From assembly GCF_022448905.1 (NCBI RefSeq), contig NZ_JAKVCW010000008.1:1-64000 (forward strand): DNA of 64,000 nucleotides, given 5' to 3'. The DNA comes from Shimia sp. (GTDB taxonomy: Bacteria; Pseudomonadota; Alphaproteobacteria; Rhodobacterales; Rhodobacteraceae). Positions 42,414-49,876 of the stretch are shown here, one piece after another. Position 1 is the first letter of the stretch. Every line of letters starts with the position of its first letter. A program made the position numbers and the translations under genes. Below the pieces are notes generated by a model. That model did no database searches. It had not been told where the DNA came from and worked only from the letters and a program-made list of their open reading frames with translations.

Positions 42414-43745
42414 TTACGCTGCCGGCTTGCGCGAGCGGTTGCGCCGCCGCCGAGGACGACCGCCTCCCGGCTTGTCATTGCCGTTGGCCGCGCTGTTTGG
42501 CTTGCCACCTCCGGGTTTTCCCCGGCCTGACTTGCCGCCGCCACCTGGCTTGCCGCCGCCACGCTTGCGGCCCTCTCCACCAGACCGTGGCCCCGCGCCG
42601 TATTCTTTCTTCATCTCACGAAGCTCATCAGTAGGCCGGTCAAACTGACGACCAATCAGCTTCTCGATGTCCTTCAGGTAATCCCGTTCATCCAGCGCAC
42701 AGAAGGAAATCGCCCGCCCTTCGCGACCGGCGCGCGCGGTGCGGCCAATCCGGTGCACATAGGCCTCGGCCACGTTGGGCAGATCAAAATTGATCACCAG
42801 CGAAATCACCGGAATGTCGATCCCACGCGCCGCCACATCGGTGGCCACCAGAATGGTGACCTCGCCTTCGCGGAACGCCTTGATCGCACGATCCCGCTGC
42901 CCCTGGCTTTTGTTGCCGTGGATCGACGCCGCATTGAAGCCCTCGGCGACCAACTGCTTCATCATCCGCTCCGCACCGTGTTTGGTGCGCGAGAAAATCA
43001 GCGTGCTCTCACCCATGTTTTCGGACAGGATTTCCCGCAGCCGTTTCCGCTTCTCACCCTTCTCGTGGTATTCCATCGACTGGGCAATCTTATCGGCGGT
43101 CTTGCCGGGAGGCGCACATTCCACCCGCTTGGGCTTGGCCAGATAGCTCTGGCTCAGCTCTTCCATCTGCTTGGGCATGGTGGCCGAAAACAGCATGGTT
43201 TGGCGCGGCCTGCCCAGATGCGGCGCAATTTTGCGTAAGGAGTGAATGAACCCCATGTCCAGCATCTGGTCCGCTTCATCCAGCACCAGATAGCCCACGG
43301 TCGACAGGTCGATTTCCTTGCGATCCAGCAGGTCAATCAACCGGCCCGGCGTTGCCACCAGAATATCCGTGCCGCGTTTCAGCATGGCAATCTGGCGGTT
43401 GATGGACTGCCCACCCACCACAGTCATCACCTTCATCGGTGTGCCTTGCACCATCGGGCGCAGGTTGTCGGCGATCTGGTTCACCAATTCCCGCGTCGGC
43501 GCCAGCACCAGCGCCTTTACCGATTTCGGCATCGGCTTGCCCGGGGTCGCCAACAGGCGGTCCATCATCGGCAGGCCAAAGGCCAGCGACTTGCCGGTGC
43601 CGGTCTGCGCCAGCCCCAGAATGTCATGGCCCTGCAAGGCCAGTGGAATGGCCTTCTGCTGGATTGGCGTAGGCGCATCAAAACCAGCCGCCTTGAGGCC
43701 TTTCAAAAGTGTGGGCGACAGGCCCAGGTCTTCGAACGTCGACAC
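42414..43745 (-). CDS. DEAD-box RNA helicase (RhlE-like)
   Basis: A 443-residue ATP-dependent RNA helicase. Motifs in order: the Q motif in GFDAPTPIQQKAIP, Walker A AQTGTGKS, Ia PTRELVNQI, VVGGQ, TPGRLID, Walker B VLDEADQML, SAT in LFSATMP, then in domain 2 LIFSRTKHGAE, TDVAARGIDIP and YVHRIGRTARAGREG. The C-terminal tail (about 385-443) is a Gly/Lys/Arg-rich low-complexity stretch with repeated GGGKPGGG units that likely binds RNA. The start is GTG 43745 with AAAGGA 7 bases upstream. Cold or stress roles in ribosome or RNA turnover are family knowledge. Confidence 0.93.
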   Translation of the reverse strand: MSTFEDLGLSPTLLKGLKAAGFDAPTPIQQKAIPLALQGHDILGLAQTGTGKSLAFGLPMMDRLLATPGKPMPKSVKALVLAPTRELVNQIADNLRPMVQGTPMKVMTVVGGQSINRQIAMLKRGTDILVATPGRLIDLLDRKEIDLSTVGYLVLDEADQMLDMGFIHSLRKIAPHLGRPRQTMLFSATMPKQMEELSQSYLAKPKRVECAPPGKTADKIAQSMEYHEKGEKRKRLREILSENMGESTLIFSRTKHGAERMMKQLVAEGFNAASIHGNKSQGQRDRAIKAFREGEVTILVATDVAARGIDIPVISLVINFDLPNVAEAYVHRIGRTARAGREGRAISFCALDERDYLKDIEKLIGRQFDRPTDELREMKKEYGAGPRSGGEGRKRGGGKPGGGGKSGRGKPGGGKPNSAANGNDKPGGGRPRRRRNRSRKPAA

Positions 43746-43756
43746 AAAATGTCCTT

Positions 43757-43975
43757 TCAAACCACACGCGTGACAGCGCATGGCATGGCGTCAACGGCCC
43801 ACACAGGAGCCGCGATCGGGTTCGACAGCACCGCCACCGCGAAGCACATTCCGCGCGGCCCGGTCTGCCAGTCAGAACCCTGCGTGATGGGAACGAAAGC
43901 GTCGCTGATGCGCCCGGACGGTTCTTTTAAACCCGGCGCGGCCTGCTCACGCGGCTGCGCAGCGACCTGCTCCAC
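43757..43975 (-). CDS. Possible small protein upstream of the helicase gene
   Basis: A 72-codon ORF on the same strand, ending 11 bp before the helicase GTG. It has GC-biased third positions throughout, as in real genes nearby, and a sensible hydrophobic C-terminal part (GMCFAVAVLSNPIAAPVWAVDAM). I do not recognise a family, and there is no strong ribosome site. The 331-bp gap between helicase and tauC holds nothing else but the terminator at 44022. Confidence 0.35.
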   Translation of the reverse strand: MEQVAAQPREQAAPGLKEPSGRISDAFVPITQGSDWQTGPRGMCFAVAVLSNPIAAPVWAVDAMPCAVTRVV

Positions 43976-44021
43976 ATAAAGCCTCGCGACACAAAGTCAA
44001 CTGTTGGCCAATAGACAAAAA

Positions 44022-44044
44022 GGGCCAGCGTCCCGCGCCAGCCC
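44022..44044 (-). terminator. Intrinsic terminator of tauABC
   Basis: On the minus strand GGGCTGGCG, loop CGGGA and CGCTGGCCC form a 9-bp stem that needs two G-U pairs and is followed by TTTTTGTC. On the plus strand the same positions become A-C mismatches, so the hairpin works only for minus-strand RNA. It lies 32 bp behind tauC. Confidence 0.8.
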
Positions 44045-44076
44045 CTCTTTTTTTTATCTCAAGCCACCTAAGAGCG

Positions 44077-45414
44077 TCAGGCCTTGCCTTTCCACGGCAC
44101 GAGGTATTTCTCTCCCCAGCGCATCAGCATATCGATGCCAAATCCGATGATCCCGATGAGGATAATGCCCATCAAAACGATATCCGTGTCCTGAAACTTG
44201 GACGCCGCCACAATCATCTTACCCACACCTTTTTCCGCCGCCACAAGCTCTGCGGCCACAACCGTGCCCCAGCAAACGCCCATCGCCACCCGCGCCGCCG
44301 TAAATATCTCCGGCAGGGAGTTTGGAATGATCACGTGACGCAGGATCTGACGCTTATTGGCCCCCAGCGAGTAAGCCGCATGCACCTTGGTGATATTCAC
44401 CCCCGACACACCGGAGCGCGCGCCAATCGCCATGATCCACAGCGCGGCAAGGAACAGCAGGATGATTTTGCCCTGCTCGCCAATCCCGGCCCAGATGATC
44501 ACCAGCGGGATCAAGGCCAAAGGCGGCACCGGCCGCATGAATTCCACAATCGGATCAAACCAGCCTCGGAACCAGTTGGACAGCCCCATGGCGTAGCCCA
44601 ACGGAATACCCACTGCCGCGCCCAGTGCAAAGCCCACGATCACCCGGAACAGGGAATAGCTCAGATGCTCCGCCAGGGTGACGTTTTGGTATCCGTCCTG
44701 GCTCACCGAAATCAGACGCTTCCATACGCTTTCCGGCGCAGGCAGCCAGATGTTCTCCATCTGCCAACCTTTGGCCGGCTCAAAGTTCAACGTGCCTTTG
44801 TCGGTCAGCGCCACGCGCCCAAAACCAAGTTCGACATCGGTCTCACGATCAATTGGCTGGCCATCCACCGCGACGATCTTCGCCCCGTCTTTGCGGGTTA
44901 CCTCATCGTTGGCATCCCAGCGCAGCAGTTTTGACCGGTAAGCCTGCACCACAAGGGAATCATCTTTGGCAATCCCGTCATTCTCCGCAACAACAGGTGC
45001 GTCCGGCTTTTCGCCAGCTTCATGCACCAGCACACTGACGGTGGCGTCCGCCGTCTGACCGCCTTCAGCTTCCACCGTGTAGGTAAAGGTCGCCTCCCCC
45101 ACAAACGGTCCCGGTGCGTGTAGGAATTTCGGCAACAAGGAAGATCCGGTGAACGCGCCCCAAATCACAAAGATCAGCACAATTGATATCACCGAGGCCG
45201 CTTTGTTGGAGATCACGGCGCTCTCATCCCCGAAGGTCACCGTCTTAAGCGATGTATAGTCCCGAACAGGCGTCAAGCGACGTTTGACCTGAGTATACAA
45301 GGCATAAGCCAAGAGGATCAGGCCAACATACAAAATCAAATACGGCAGAGCGCTGACCACAGAAATAAGAAGTGTGATCAGTTCACCACCGAGGTCTGAA
45401 AAAATCTGTCCCAT
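44077..45414 (-). CDS. tauC: Taurine ABC transporter permease with long N-terminal extension
   Basis: A 445-residue membrane protein. The C-terminal 250 residues are a standard TauC/SsuC-type permease with the EAA-like loop (YSLGANKRQILRHVIIPNSLPEIFTAARVAMG, about residues 345-375). The N-terminal 190 residues are extra compared with E. coli TauC (about 275 aa): helices at about 10-40 and 75-95, then an extracytoplasmic stretch (about 105-215) with a beta-rich, cadherin-like feel (FTYTVEAEGGQTADATVSVLV). It is probably the membrane partner of TauB and TauA and is 1 bp from tauB. The extension seems to be common in Roseobacter relatives, and its role is unknown. Confidence 0.9.
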   Translation of the reverse strand: MGQIFSDLGGELITLLISVVSALPYLILYVGLILLAYALYTQVKRRLTPVRDYTSLKTVTFGDESAVISNKAASVISIVLIFVIWGAFTGSSLLPKFLHAPGPFVGEATFTYTVEAEGGQTADATVSVLVHEAGEKPDAPVVAENDGIAKDDSLVVQAYRSKLLRWDANDEVTRKDGAKIVAVDGQPIDRETDVELGFGRVALTDKGTLNFEPAKGWQMENIWLPAPESVWKRLISVSQDGYQNVTLAEHLSYSLFRVIVGFALGAAVGIPLGYAMGLSNWFRGWFDPIVEFMRPVPPLALIPLVIIWAGIGEQGKIILLFLAALWIMAIGARSGVSGVNITKVHAAYSLGANKRQILRHVIIPNSLPEIFTAARVAMGVCWGTVVAAELVAAEKGVGKMIVAASKFQDTDIVLMGIILIGIIGFGIDMLMRWGEKYLVPWKGKA

Positions 45415-45415
45415 G

Positions 45416-46222
45416 TTATGCGCTCTCCTCGGTGCGGCCCATGATCTCTTCTTCCATGTTCCAGATCATGTTGAGGATCTCTTCGCGGGTTGCGGCATAA
45501 TCCGGATGCTCCTTCACCTCCCGCAAATCTGCGCCCACGCCCATGTCCGCAAAAGGCAGGCGATATTCTTTGTGAATCCGCCCCGGCCGCGGTGCCATCA
45601 CCAACAGGCGCTCCCCCAACAACAGCGCTTCATCCACCGAGTGGGTGATCAAAATGATTGTTTTGCCAGTCTCTTTCCACAGCTTGAGCACCAGGCTTTG
45701 CATCTTCTCCCGCGTCAGCGCGTCGAGCGCCCCCAGCGGTTCGTCCATCAGGATCACATCCGGATCATTTGCAAGGCAGCGGGCCAATGCCACACGCTGC
45801 TGCATTCCGCCGGACAGCTCATAGACCATTTTTTCCTTGAAATCCTGCAGCCCCACCACGTCGAGCAAATGGTCAACGATCTCTGCGCTCTCAGACTTCG
45901 GCATGCCCTTCATATCCGGTCCAAAACGCACGTTGTCCCGTACGCTCATCCACTCAAACAAGGCGCCCTTTTGAAACACCATGCCACGCTCGGCATCCGG
46001 CCCAAGCACTTGATGCCCGTTCAGCATAATCTGGCCTTCTGTCGGCGCCAGAAACCCGGCCACAATATTCAACAAGGTGGTTTTGCCACAGCCCGAAGGC
46101 CCCAGCACACTCAGCAACTCGCCCTGTTTTAGATCAAGGCTCACGTCCTTTAGCGCTTGCACATGACTGCCGTTGGGCAGGTCAAAACGCATGGACAAAT
46201 TTTGTATGGATAATCCGGTCAT
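45416..46222 (-). CDS. tauB: Taurine ABC transporter ATP-binding protein
   Basis: A 268-residue ABC ATPase of the nitrate/sulfonate/taurine subfamily. Walker A GPSGCGKTTLLNI (about residues 39-51), Q-loop GMVFQKGALFEWMSV, signature LSGGMQQRVALARCLA, Walker B VILMDEPLGALDALTRE and the H-loop LITHSVDEALLLGERLLVM all fit TauB. I start it at ATG 46222 with AGGGA upstream; the 32-codon extension to 46318 runs into the hairpin between tauA and tauB. It follows tauA after 123 bp and precedes tauC by 1 bp. Confidence 0.94.
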   Translation of the reverse strand: MTGLSIQNLSMRFDLPNGSHVQALKDVSLDLKQGELLSVLGPSGCGKTTLLNIVAGFLAPTEGQIMLNGHQVLGPDAERGMVFQKGALFEWMSVRDNVRFGPDMKGMPKSESAEIVDHLLDVVGLQDFKEKMVYELSGGMQQRVALARCLANDPDVILMDEPLGALDALTREKMQSLVLKLWKETGKTIILITHSVDEALLLGERLLVMAPRPGRIHKEYRLPFADMGVGADLREVKEHPDYAATREEILNMIWNMEEEIMGRTEESA

Positions 46223-46301
46223 GGTCCCTATCTGACGTTGGGCATCGCCCCCGCGACGCACGGCGGTTGTCCCGCCTGTTCTCATTGGGAAATCATTGAA
46301 A

Positions 46302-46333
46302 ACAAGGCCCACATCCAAAGGTGCGGGCCTTGT
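46302..46333 (-). terminator. Hairpin between tauA and tauB (partial terminator or RNA stabiliser)
   Basis: On the minus strand ACAAGGCCCGCA pairs with TGTGGGCCTTGT, a 12-bp stem with one G-U pair, followed by TTTC. It starts 13 bp after the tauA stop. Such hairpins often keep binding-protein mRNA more abundant than the permease and ATPase part. Confidence 0.75.
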
Positions 46334-46345
46334 CCTTACATGCGC

Positions 46346-47344
46346 TTACATGCCTTTGGCAGCTTCCAGCGGTCCGGTGTTGACCGCGCCGTCATAGCTG
46401 TCCAGCGCGCTTGGAATGGAGCCTGCGCCCACAAACACGCCCGCCACACCTTTCATGAAGTCCTGCGCCGTACCGCCCAGCCAGGCACCGCCCAACTGAT
46501 CGTCCACGGTTGGGAACTTGAAGGTCGCCAGCGTATCTGCGGTGGACTGCTCATCCATACCCGCGTCTTTCGCGATCACCGGCAGCATCTTGGCGTGGTT
46601 GGCTTCATCCGCCCACATTGCGTTGGCTTCGGCGGTCACCGCCAGGAACTTCGCCAGCATCTCGCCTTCTTCGGCAATGTAGGACGCAGGCGCGGTAGTG
46701 GCGTCAAACACCAGAATGCCCAGCTCTTCTTTCTCCGCACCGGTCAACAGCACGTTGCCATGCTCTTTCATGCGACGCAGCGCGCCACCCCAACCACAGG
46801 CCATGTCCAGCGATCCTTGCGCCAGTGCCGCAGCGCCTTCCGCTGGTGCCATGTCGACCACTTCCATAGACGCCACATCCACACCGAAGTGGTTCATCTG
46901 GCTGAGGAAACCATAGTGCGCCGCGGTGCCCAGCGGCACAGCCACCTTCTTGCCGGCCAGTTCAGCGGCGCTGTCCTTGTCAATCTCAAGACCAGAGGCC
47001 ACCACACAGTTGTCGTTGTCAGAGTAGCTCACCGCCACATCCACGATCTGGATGTCCTGACCTGCAGAGGCTGCAACCACAAACGGTGGCACACCTTGGC
47101 TCACAGAAATCTGCACGTCGCCAGAGGCCATCGCCGCGCTCATCGCGGTGCCGGTGTCAAAGCTGACCCAGTTGATCTTGGTGCCCATGGCTTCTTCATA
47201 CATGCCGGTCTGCTTGGCGTATTGGAACGGCATCGGCCACTCCAGGAAGTAGGCCACGGTGATCTCGTCGGCCATCGCTGCCTGCGCACCCAGCAACATA
47301 GCGGTGGAGGCCGCCGCACCCATCAGCGTCGTTTTCAAGCTCAT
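46346..47344 (-). CDS. tauA: Taurine ABC transporter substrate-binding protein
   Basis: A 333-residue periplasmic binding protein. A signal peptide covers about residues 1-26 (ending AQAAMA). The mature part begins DEITVAYFLEWPMPFQYAKQTGMYEEA, the TauA/SsuA pattern, with VSQGVPPFVVAASAGQDI and KKVAVPLGTAAHYGFL in the ligand-binding lobes. Taurine as ligand is inferred from the cluster. I chose ATG 47344 with GGGAG at 8-9 bases; an in-frame ATG two codons earlier is too near that site. It is the first gene of tauABC and diverges from tpa across a 404-bp control region. Confidence 0.93.
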   Translation of the reverse strand: MSLKTTLMGAAASTAMLLGAQAAMADEITVAYFLEWPMPFQYAKQTGMYEEAMGTKINWVSFDTGTAMSAAMASGDVQISVSQGVPPFVVAASAGQDIQIVDVAVSYSDNDNCVVASGLEIDKDSAAELAGKKVAVPLGTAAHYGFLSQMNHFGVDVASMEVVDMAPAEGAAALAQGSLDMACGWGGALRRMKEHGNVLLTGAEKEELGILVFDATTAPASYIAEEGEMLAKFLAVTAEANAMWADEANHAKMLPVIAKDAGMDEQSTADTLATFKFPTVDDQLGGAWLGGTAQDFMKGVAGVFVGAGSIPSALDSYDGAVNTGPLEAAKGM

Positions 47345-47748
47345 AATCATTTCTCCCGTTGTCGATTCTGGCGCGAAATTCGAGCCGGGTTCGTCGGGCC
47401 TTGAGCCTCTTTTTTGATCACCGGCAATGCGCGTCCTCCTTGAGGGGAGCGGAAATTCGGGCACCGATCAATGTTTTTTTCAGCAATTCAACGTCACGAA
47501 CCCGTGTCTTGGCCCCGCCAATTAAATTTGACCACTTGGTTGAAAACGTTATAAAATAGGGATTTGAAGCCCTCTTCACGGATTTTTGGACGCAGCCCGT
47601 CGGAATACTGGCCTTACAGAGCCAAATTTTTTGGCCCTATAAACCTGCTTGAAAAAGTCGCGAGGATGTCACCGAAATCCACGTAGCGGGCGGAGTTTGC
47701 GCCCGAAAAACAATCTAAAGTAGATTCTCAATCAGGGAGACTCGCGCC
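47345..47748. promoter_or_regulatory. Divergent tauA/tpa control region, 404 bp
   Basis: No gene is seen here. It is AT-richer than its surroundings. It holds a candidate plus-strand sigma-70 promoter TTGACC-N16-TATAAA at 47528-47555 and the TauR-like direct repeat at 47608-47640, followed by AGGGAG before tpa. The -35 hexamer lies in TTGACCACTTGGTTGA, a weak RutR-like palindrome. Confidence 0.6.
47608..47640. promoter_or_regulatory. Candidate TauR site before tpa (direct repeats, 23-bp period)
   Basis: CTGGCCTTAC (47608-47617) and TTGGCCCTAT (47631-47640) in the same orientation. They are degenerate forms of the CTGGACTTA repeat seen before tauR. The second overlaps a CTATAA -10-like sequence. 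Confidence 0.5.
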
Positions 47749-49149
47749 ATGGATGGCACATTGAAAGACAACGACCTTAGCCATGTCGTGAACGCTGACA
47801 AAGCCCACGTCTGGCATCATCTGGTGCAGCACAAGCCGTTCGAAACAAACGACCCTCGTATCATCATCGAAGGCAAAGGCATGCGCGTGTGGGATCAGAA
47901 CGGCAAAGAGTATATCGACGCTGTGTCTGGCGCGGTCTGGACCGTAAACGTCGGCTACGGCCGTGAGCGCATTGCAAACGCCGTGCACGCCAACCTGATG
48001 AAAATGTGCTACTTCGCCAATGCCGCGGGCAACGTACCCGGCGCGCTTTATGCGGAGAAACTGATCGACAAAATGCCCGGCATGAGCCGAGTCTATTTCA
48101 CCAACTCCGGATCAGAGGCCAATGAGAAGGCCTTCAAGATGATCCGTCAGATTGCGCATAAGAAATACGGCGGCAAGAAACACAAAATCCTTTATCGCGA
48201 CCGCGACTACCACGGCTCCACATTGGCGGCGATGTCCGCGGGCGGTCAGGATGAACGCAACATGCAATACGGCCCCTTTGCACCGGGTTTTGTGCGCGTG
48301 CCGCACTGTATGGAGTACCGCAAAGACGAACTTGGCCTCGGCCATCTCTCCGGGCGCGAGTTCGGCATCGCTGCGGCCAACCTGATCGAAGAGGTCATCC
48401 TTAAGGAAGGCCCGGACACCGTGGGCGCACTCTGCCTTGAGCCTGTGACCGCAGGTGGCGGCGTCATCACCCCACCCGAAGGCTATTGGGAACGGGTGCA
48501 GGAAATCTGCAAACAGTATGACATCCTGCTGCACATCGACGAAGTGGTCTGTGGCATTGGCCGCACCGGCACTCATTGGTTTGGCTATCAGCACTACGGC
48601 ATCAAGCCGGACTTCGTGACCATGGCCAAAGGCGTGGCCTCCGGTTATGCCGCCATCGCCTGCATGGTCACCACCGAAGAGGTCTTTGACCTGTTTAAAT
48701 CCGACGCGTCCGACAAGCTGGACCACTTCCGGGACATCTCCACCTTCGGCGGATGTACCGCTGGCCCTGCGGCCGCGCTGGAAAACATGGCGATCATCGA
48801 AGAAGAAGGCCTGCTGGAAAACTGCACCGCCATGGGCGAGCGCATGATGGCCAACCTGCAGGCTCTGATGGAGAGACACGAAGTCATTGGCGACGTGCGC
48901 GGCAAAGGCCTGTTCCTTGGCTGTGAGCTTGTGAAAGATCGCGAGACCAAGGCGCCTGTGGACGAAGCCGACATCGCCGCCGTGGTCGCCGACTGTGGCG
49001 CGCAAGGCGTGATCATCGGTGCAGCCAACCGCTCCGTGCCGGGCCGCAACAACGTGATTGCCTTCTCCCCGGCCCTGATCGCCACGGCAGACGACATCGA
49101 CGCCATCACCACGGCTGTCGATAACGCCCTGACCAAAGTGTTTGGCTAA
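47749..49149 (+). CDS. tpa: Taurine:pyruvate aminotransferase
   Basis: A 466-residue class III PLP aminotransferase that turns taurine and pyruvate into sulfoacetaldehyde and alanine. The N terminus DKAHVWHHLVQHKPFETNDPRIIIEGKGMRVWD and the segment DAVSGAVWTVNVGYGRERIA follow the Tpa pattern. PLP marks are TNSGSEANEKAFKM, DYHGSTLAAMS, HIDEVVCGIGRTGTHW and the Schiff-base lysine in TMAKGVASGYA. AGGGAG precedes the ATG. It diverges from tauABC and leads the plus-strand part of the taurine cluster. No alanine dehydrogenase gene, needed to recycle the pyruvate, is in the window. Confidence 0.95.
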   Translation: MDGTLKDNDLSHVVNADKAHVWHHLVQHKPFETNDPRIIIEGKGMRVWDQNGKEYIDAVSGAVWTVNVGYGRERIANAVHANLMKMCYFANAAGNVPGALYAEKLIDKMPGMSRVYFTNSGSEANEKAFKMIRQIAHKKYGGKKHKILYRDRDYHGSTLAAMSAGGQDERNMQYGPFAPGFVRVPHCMEYRKDELGLGHLSGREFGIAAANLIEEVILKEGPDTVGALCLEPVTAGGGVITPPEGYWERVQEICKQYDILLHIDEVVCGIGRTGTHWFGYQHYGIKPDFVTMAKGVASGYAAIACMVTTEEVFDLFKSDASDKLDHFRDISTFGGCTAGPAAALENMAIIEEEGLLENCTAMGERMMANLQALMERHEVIGDVRGKGLFLGCELVKDRETKAPVDEADIAAVVADCGAQGVIIGAANRSVPGRNNVIAFSPALIATADDIDAITTAVDNALTKVFG

Positions 49150-49166
49150 ACAGAACTGCAACGTCC

Positions 49167-49223
49167 GGTGACGGCGTCCTCCCCCGTCACCCCGCGCCGC
49201 TTGCCCCTCGGGGCAGGTGGCGC
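49167..49223 (+). terminator. Two hairpins behind tpa
   Basis: GGTGACGG (49167-49174) pairs with CCGTCACC (49184-49191). Then GCGCC (49194-49198) and GGCGC (49219-49223) enclose TGCCCC-TC-GGGGCA. Neither has a T-run. They probably weaken read-through into the acetyltransferase gene 24 bp further on. Confidence 0.55.
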
Positions 49224-49246
49224 TTGTGTCTGTGAAAGGAAAACCC

Positions 49247-49831
49247 ATGTGGCCTGCCCCCATCACATTGACCGGCACCCATGTGTCATTGGCGCCTCTG
49301 TCACAGGACCACGCGAGTGATTTGGCCGAAGCCTCCGCAGACGGGGATCTTTCCTCCCTGTGGTACACCATGGTGCCAACACCCGAAGAGGTGCCGGCCA
49401 ACATCGACGCGCGGAATGCGACCTCAGGCATAACGCCTTTTGCCATCCTCGACCCAACAGGCAAAGCCGTTGGCATGACCACCTTTATGAACGCCGACGC
49501 AGCCAACCGGCGGGTGGAAATCGGGTCCATATGGTATCGCGCGGCGGTCCAACGCAGCCCAATGAACACCGAATGCAAACTGCTGATGCTGCGTCACGCC
49601 TTTGAAGAATTGGACTGCATTGCCGTAGAATTCCGCACCCATTTTCTAAACCAACAATCACGCCGCGCGATCGAACGTCTTGGCGCGAAATTCGATGGCG
49701 TTCTGCGCAATCACATGATCATGGCCAACGACACATTGCGCGACACCGCGGTCTATTCGATCTGCCAACACGAATGGCCCGCCGTGCGCGCAAATCTTAA
49801 GCACAAGCTGGCACGCATGGCACAAGCGTGA
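49247..49831 (+). CDS. GNAT family N-acetyltransferase
   Basis: A 194-residue protein of the Acetyltransf_3 (RimJ/RimL-like) branch. The N-terminal PITLTGTHVSLAPLSQDHASDL is the usual start, the acetyl-CoA loop region includes VEIGSIWYRAAVQRSPMNTECKLLML, and VEFRTHFLNQQSRRAIERLGAKFDGVLRNHMI is the conserved C-terminal part. AAAGGA precedes ATG 49247. It sits between tpa and tauR with no obvious role in taurine use. Its stop codon overlaps the TauR-like site in front of tauR, so tauR control elements begin inside it. Confidence 0.9.
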   Translation: MWPAPITLTGTHVSLAPLSQDHASDLAEASADGDLSSLWYTMVPTPEEVPANIDARNATSGITPFAILDPTGKAVGMTTFMNADAANRRVEIGSIWYRAAVQRSPMNTECKLLMLRHAFEELDCIAVEFRTHFLNQQSRRAIERLGAKFDGVLRNHMIMANDTLRDTAVYSICQHEWPAVRANLKHKLARMAQA

Positions 49832-49861
49832 AAGTCCAGTTTGCCAGCGCGATAAGTCCAG
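49830..49861. promoter_or_regulatory. TauR site before tauR (CTGGACTT direct repeats, 22-bp period)
   Basis: On the minus strand CTGGACTTAT (49852-49861) and CTGGACTTTC (49830-49839). CTGGACTTAA-type direct repeats are the reported TauR target in Rhodobacter. A TATAGC -10-like sequence at 49862-49867 follows directly, 10 bp before the ATG, so TauR would cover its own promoter. Confidence 0.72.
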
Positions 49862-49876
49862 TATAGCCTCCCGCCC

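Noticed and set aside
42414..42600. Repeat-like GGC/GCC-rich stretch as a possible tandem repeat or array
   Set aside because: It encodes the Gly/Lys/Arg low-complexity tail of the DEAD-box helicase; units are irregular and in frame.
47528..47543. RutR-like palindrome TTGACCACTTGGTTGA in the tauA/tpa gap
   Set aside because: Two mismatches in one half-site, and the left half is better explained as the -35 hexamer of a TTGACC-N16-TATAAA promoter. Kept only as a note in the control-region entry.
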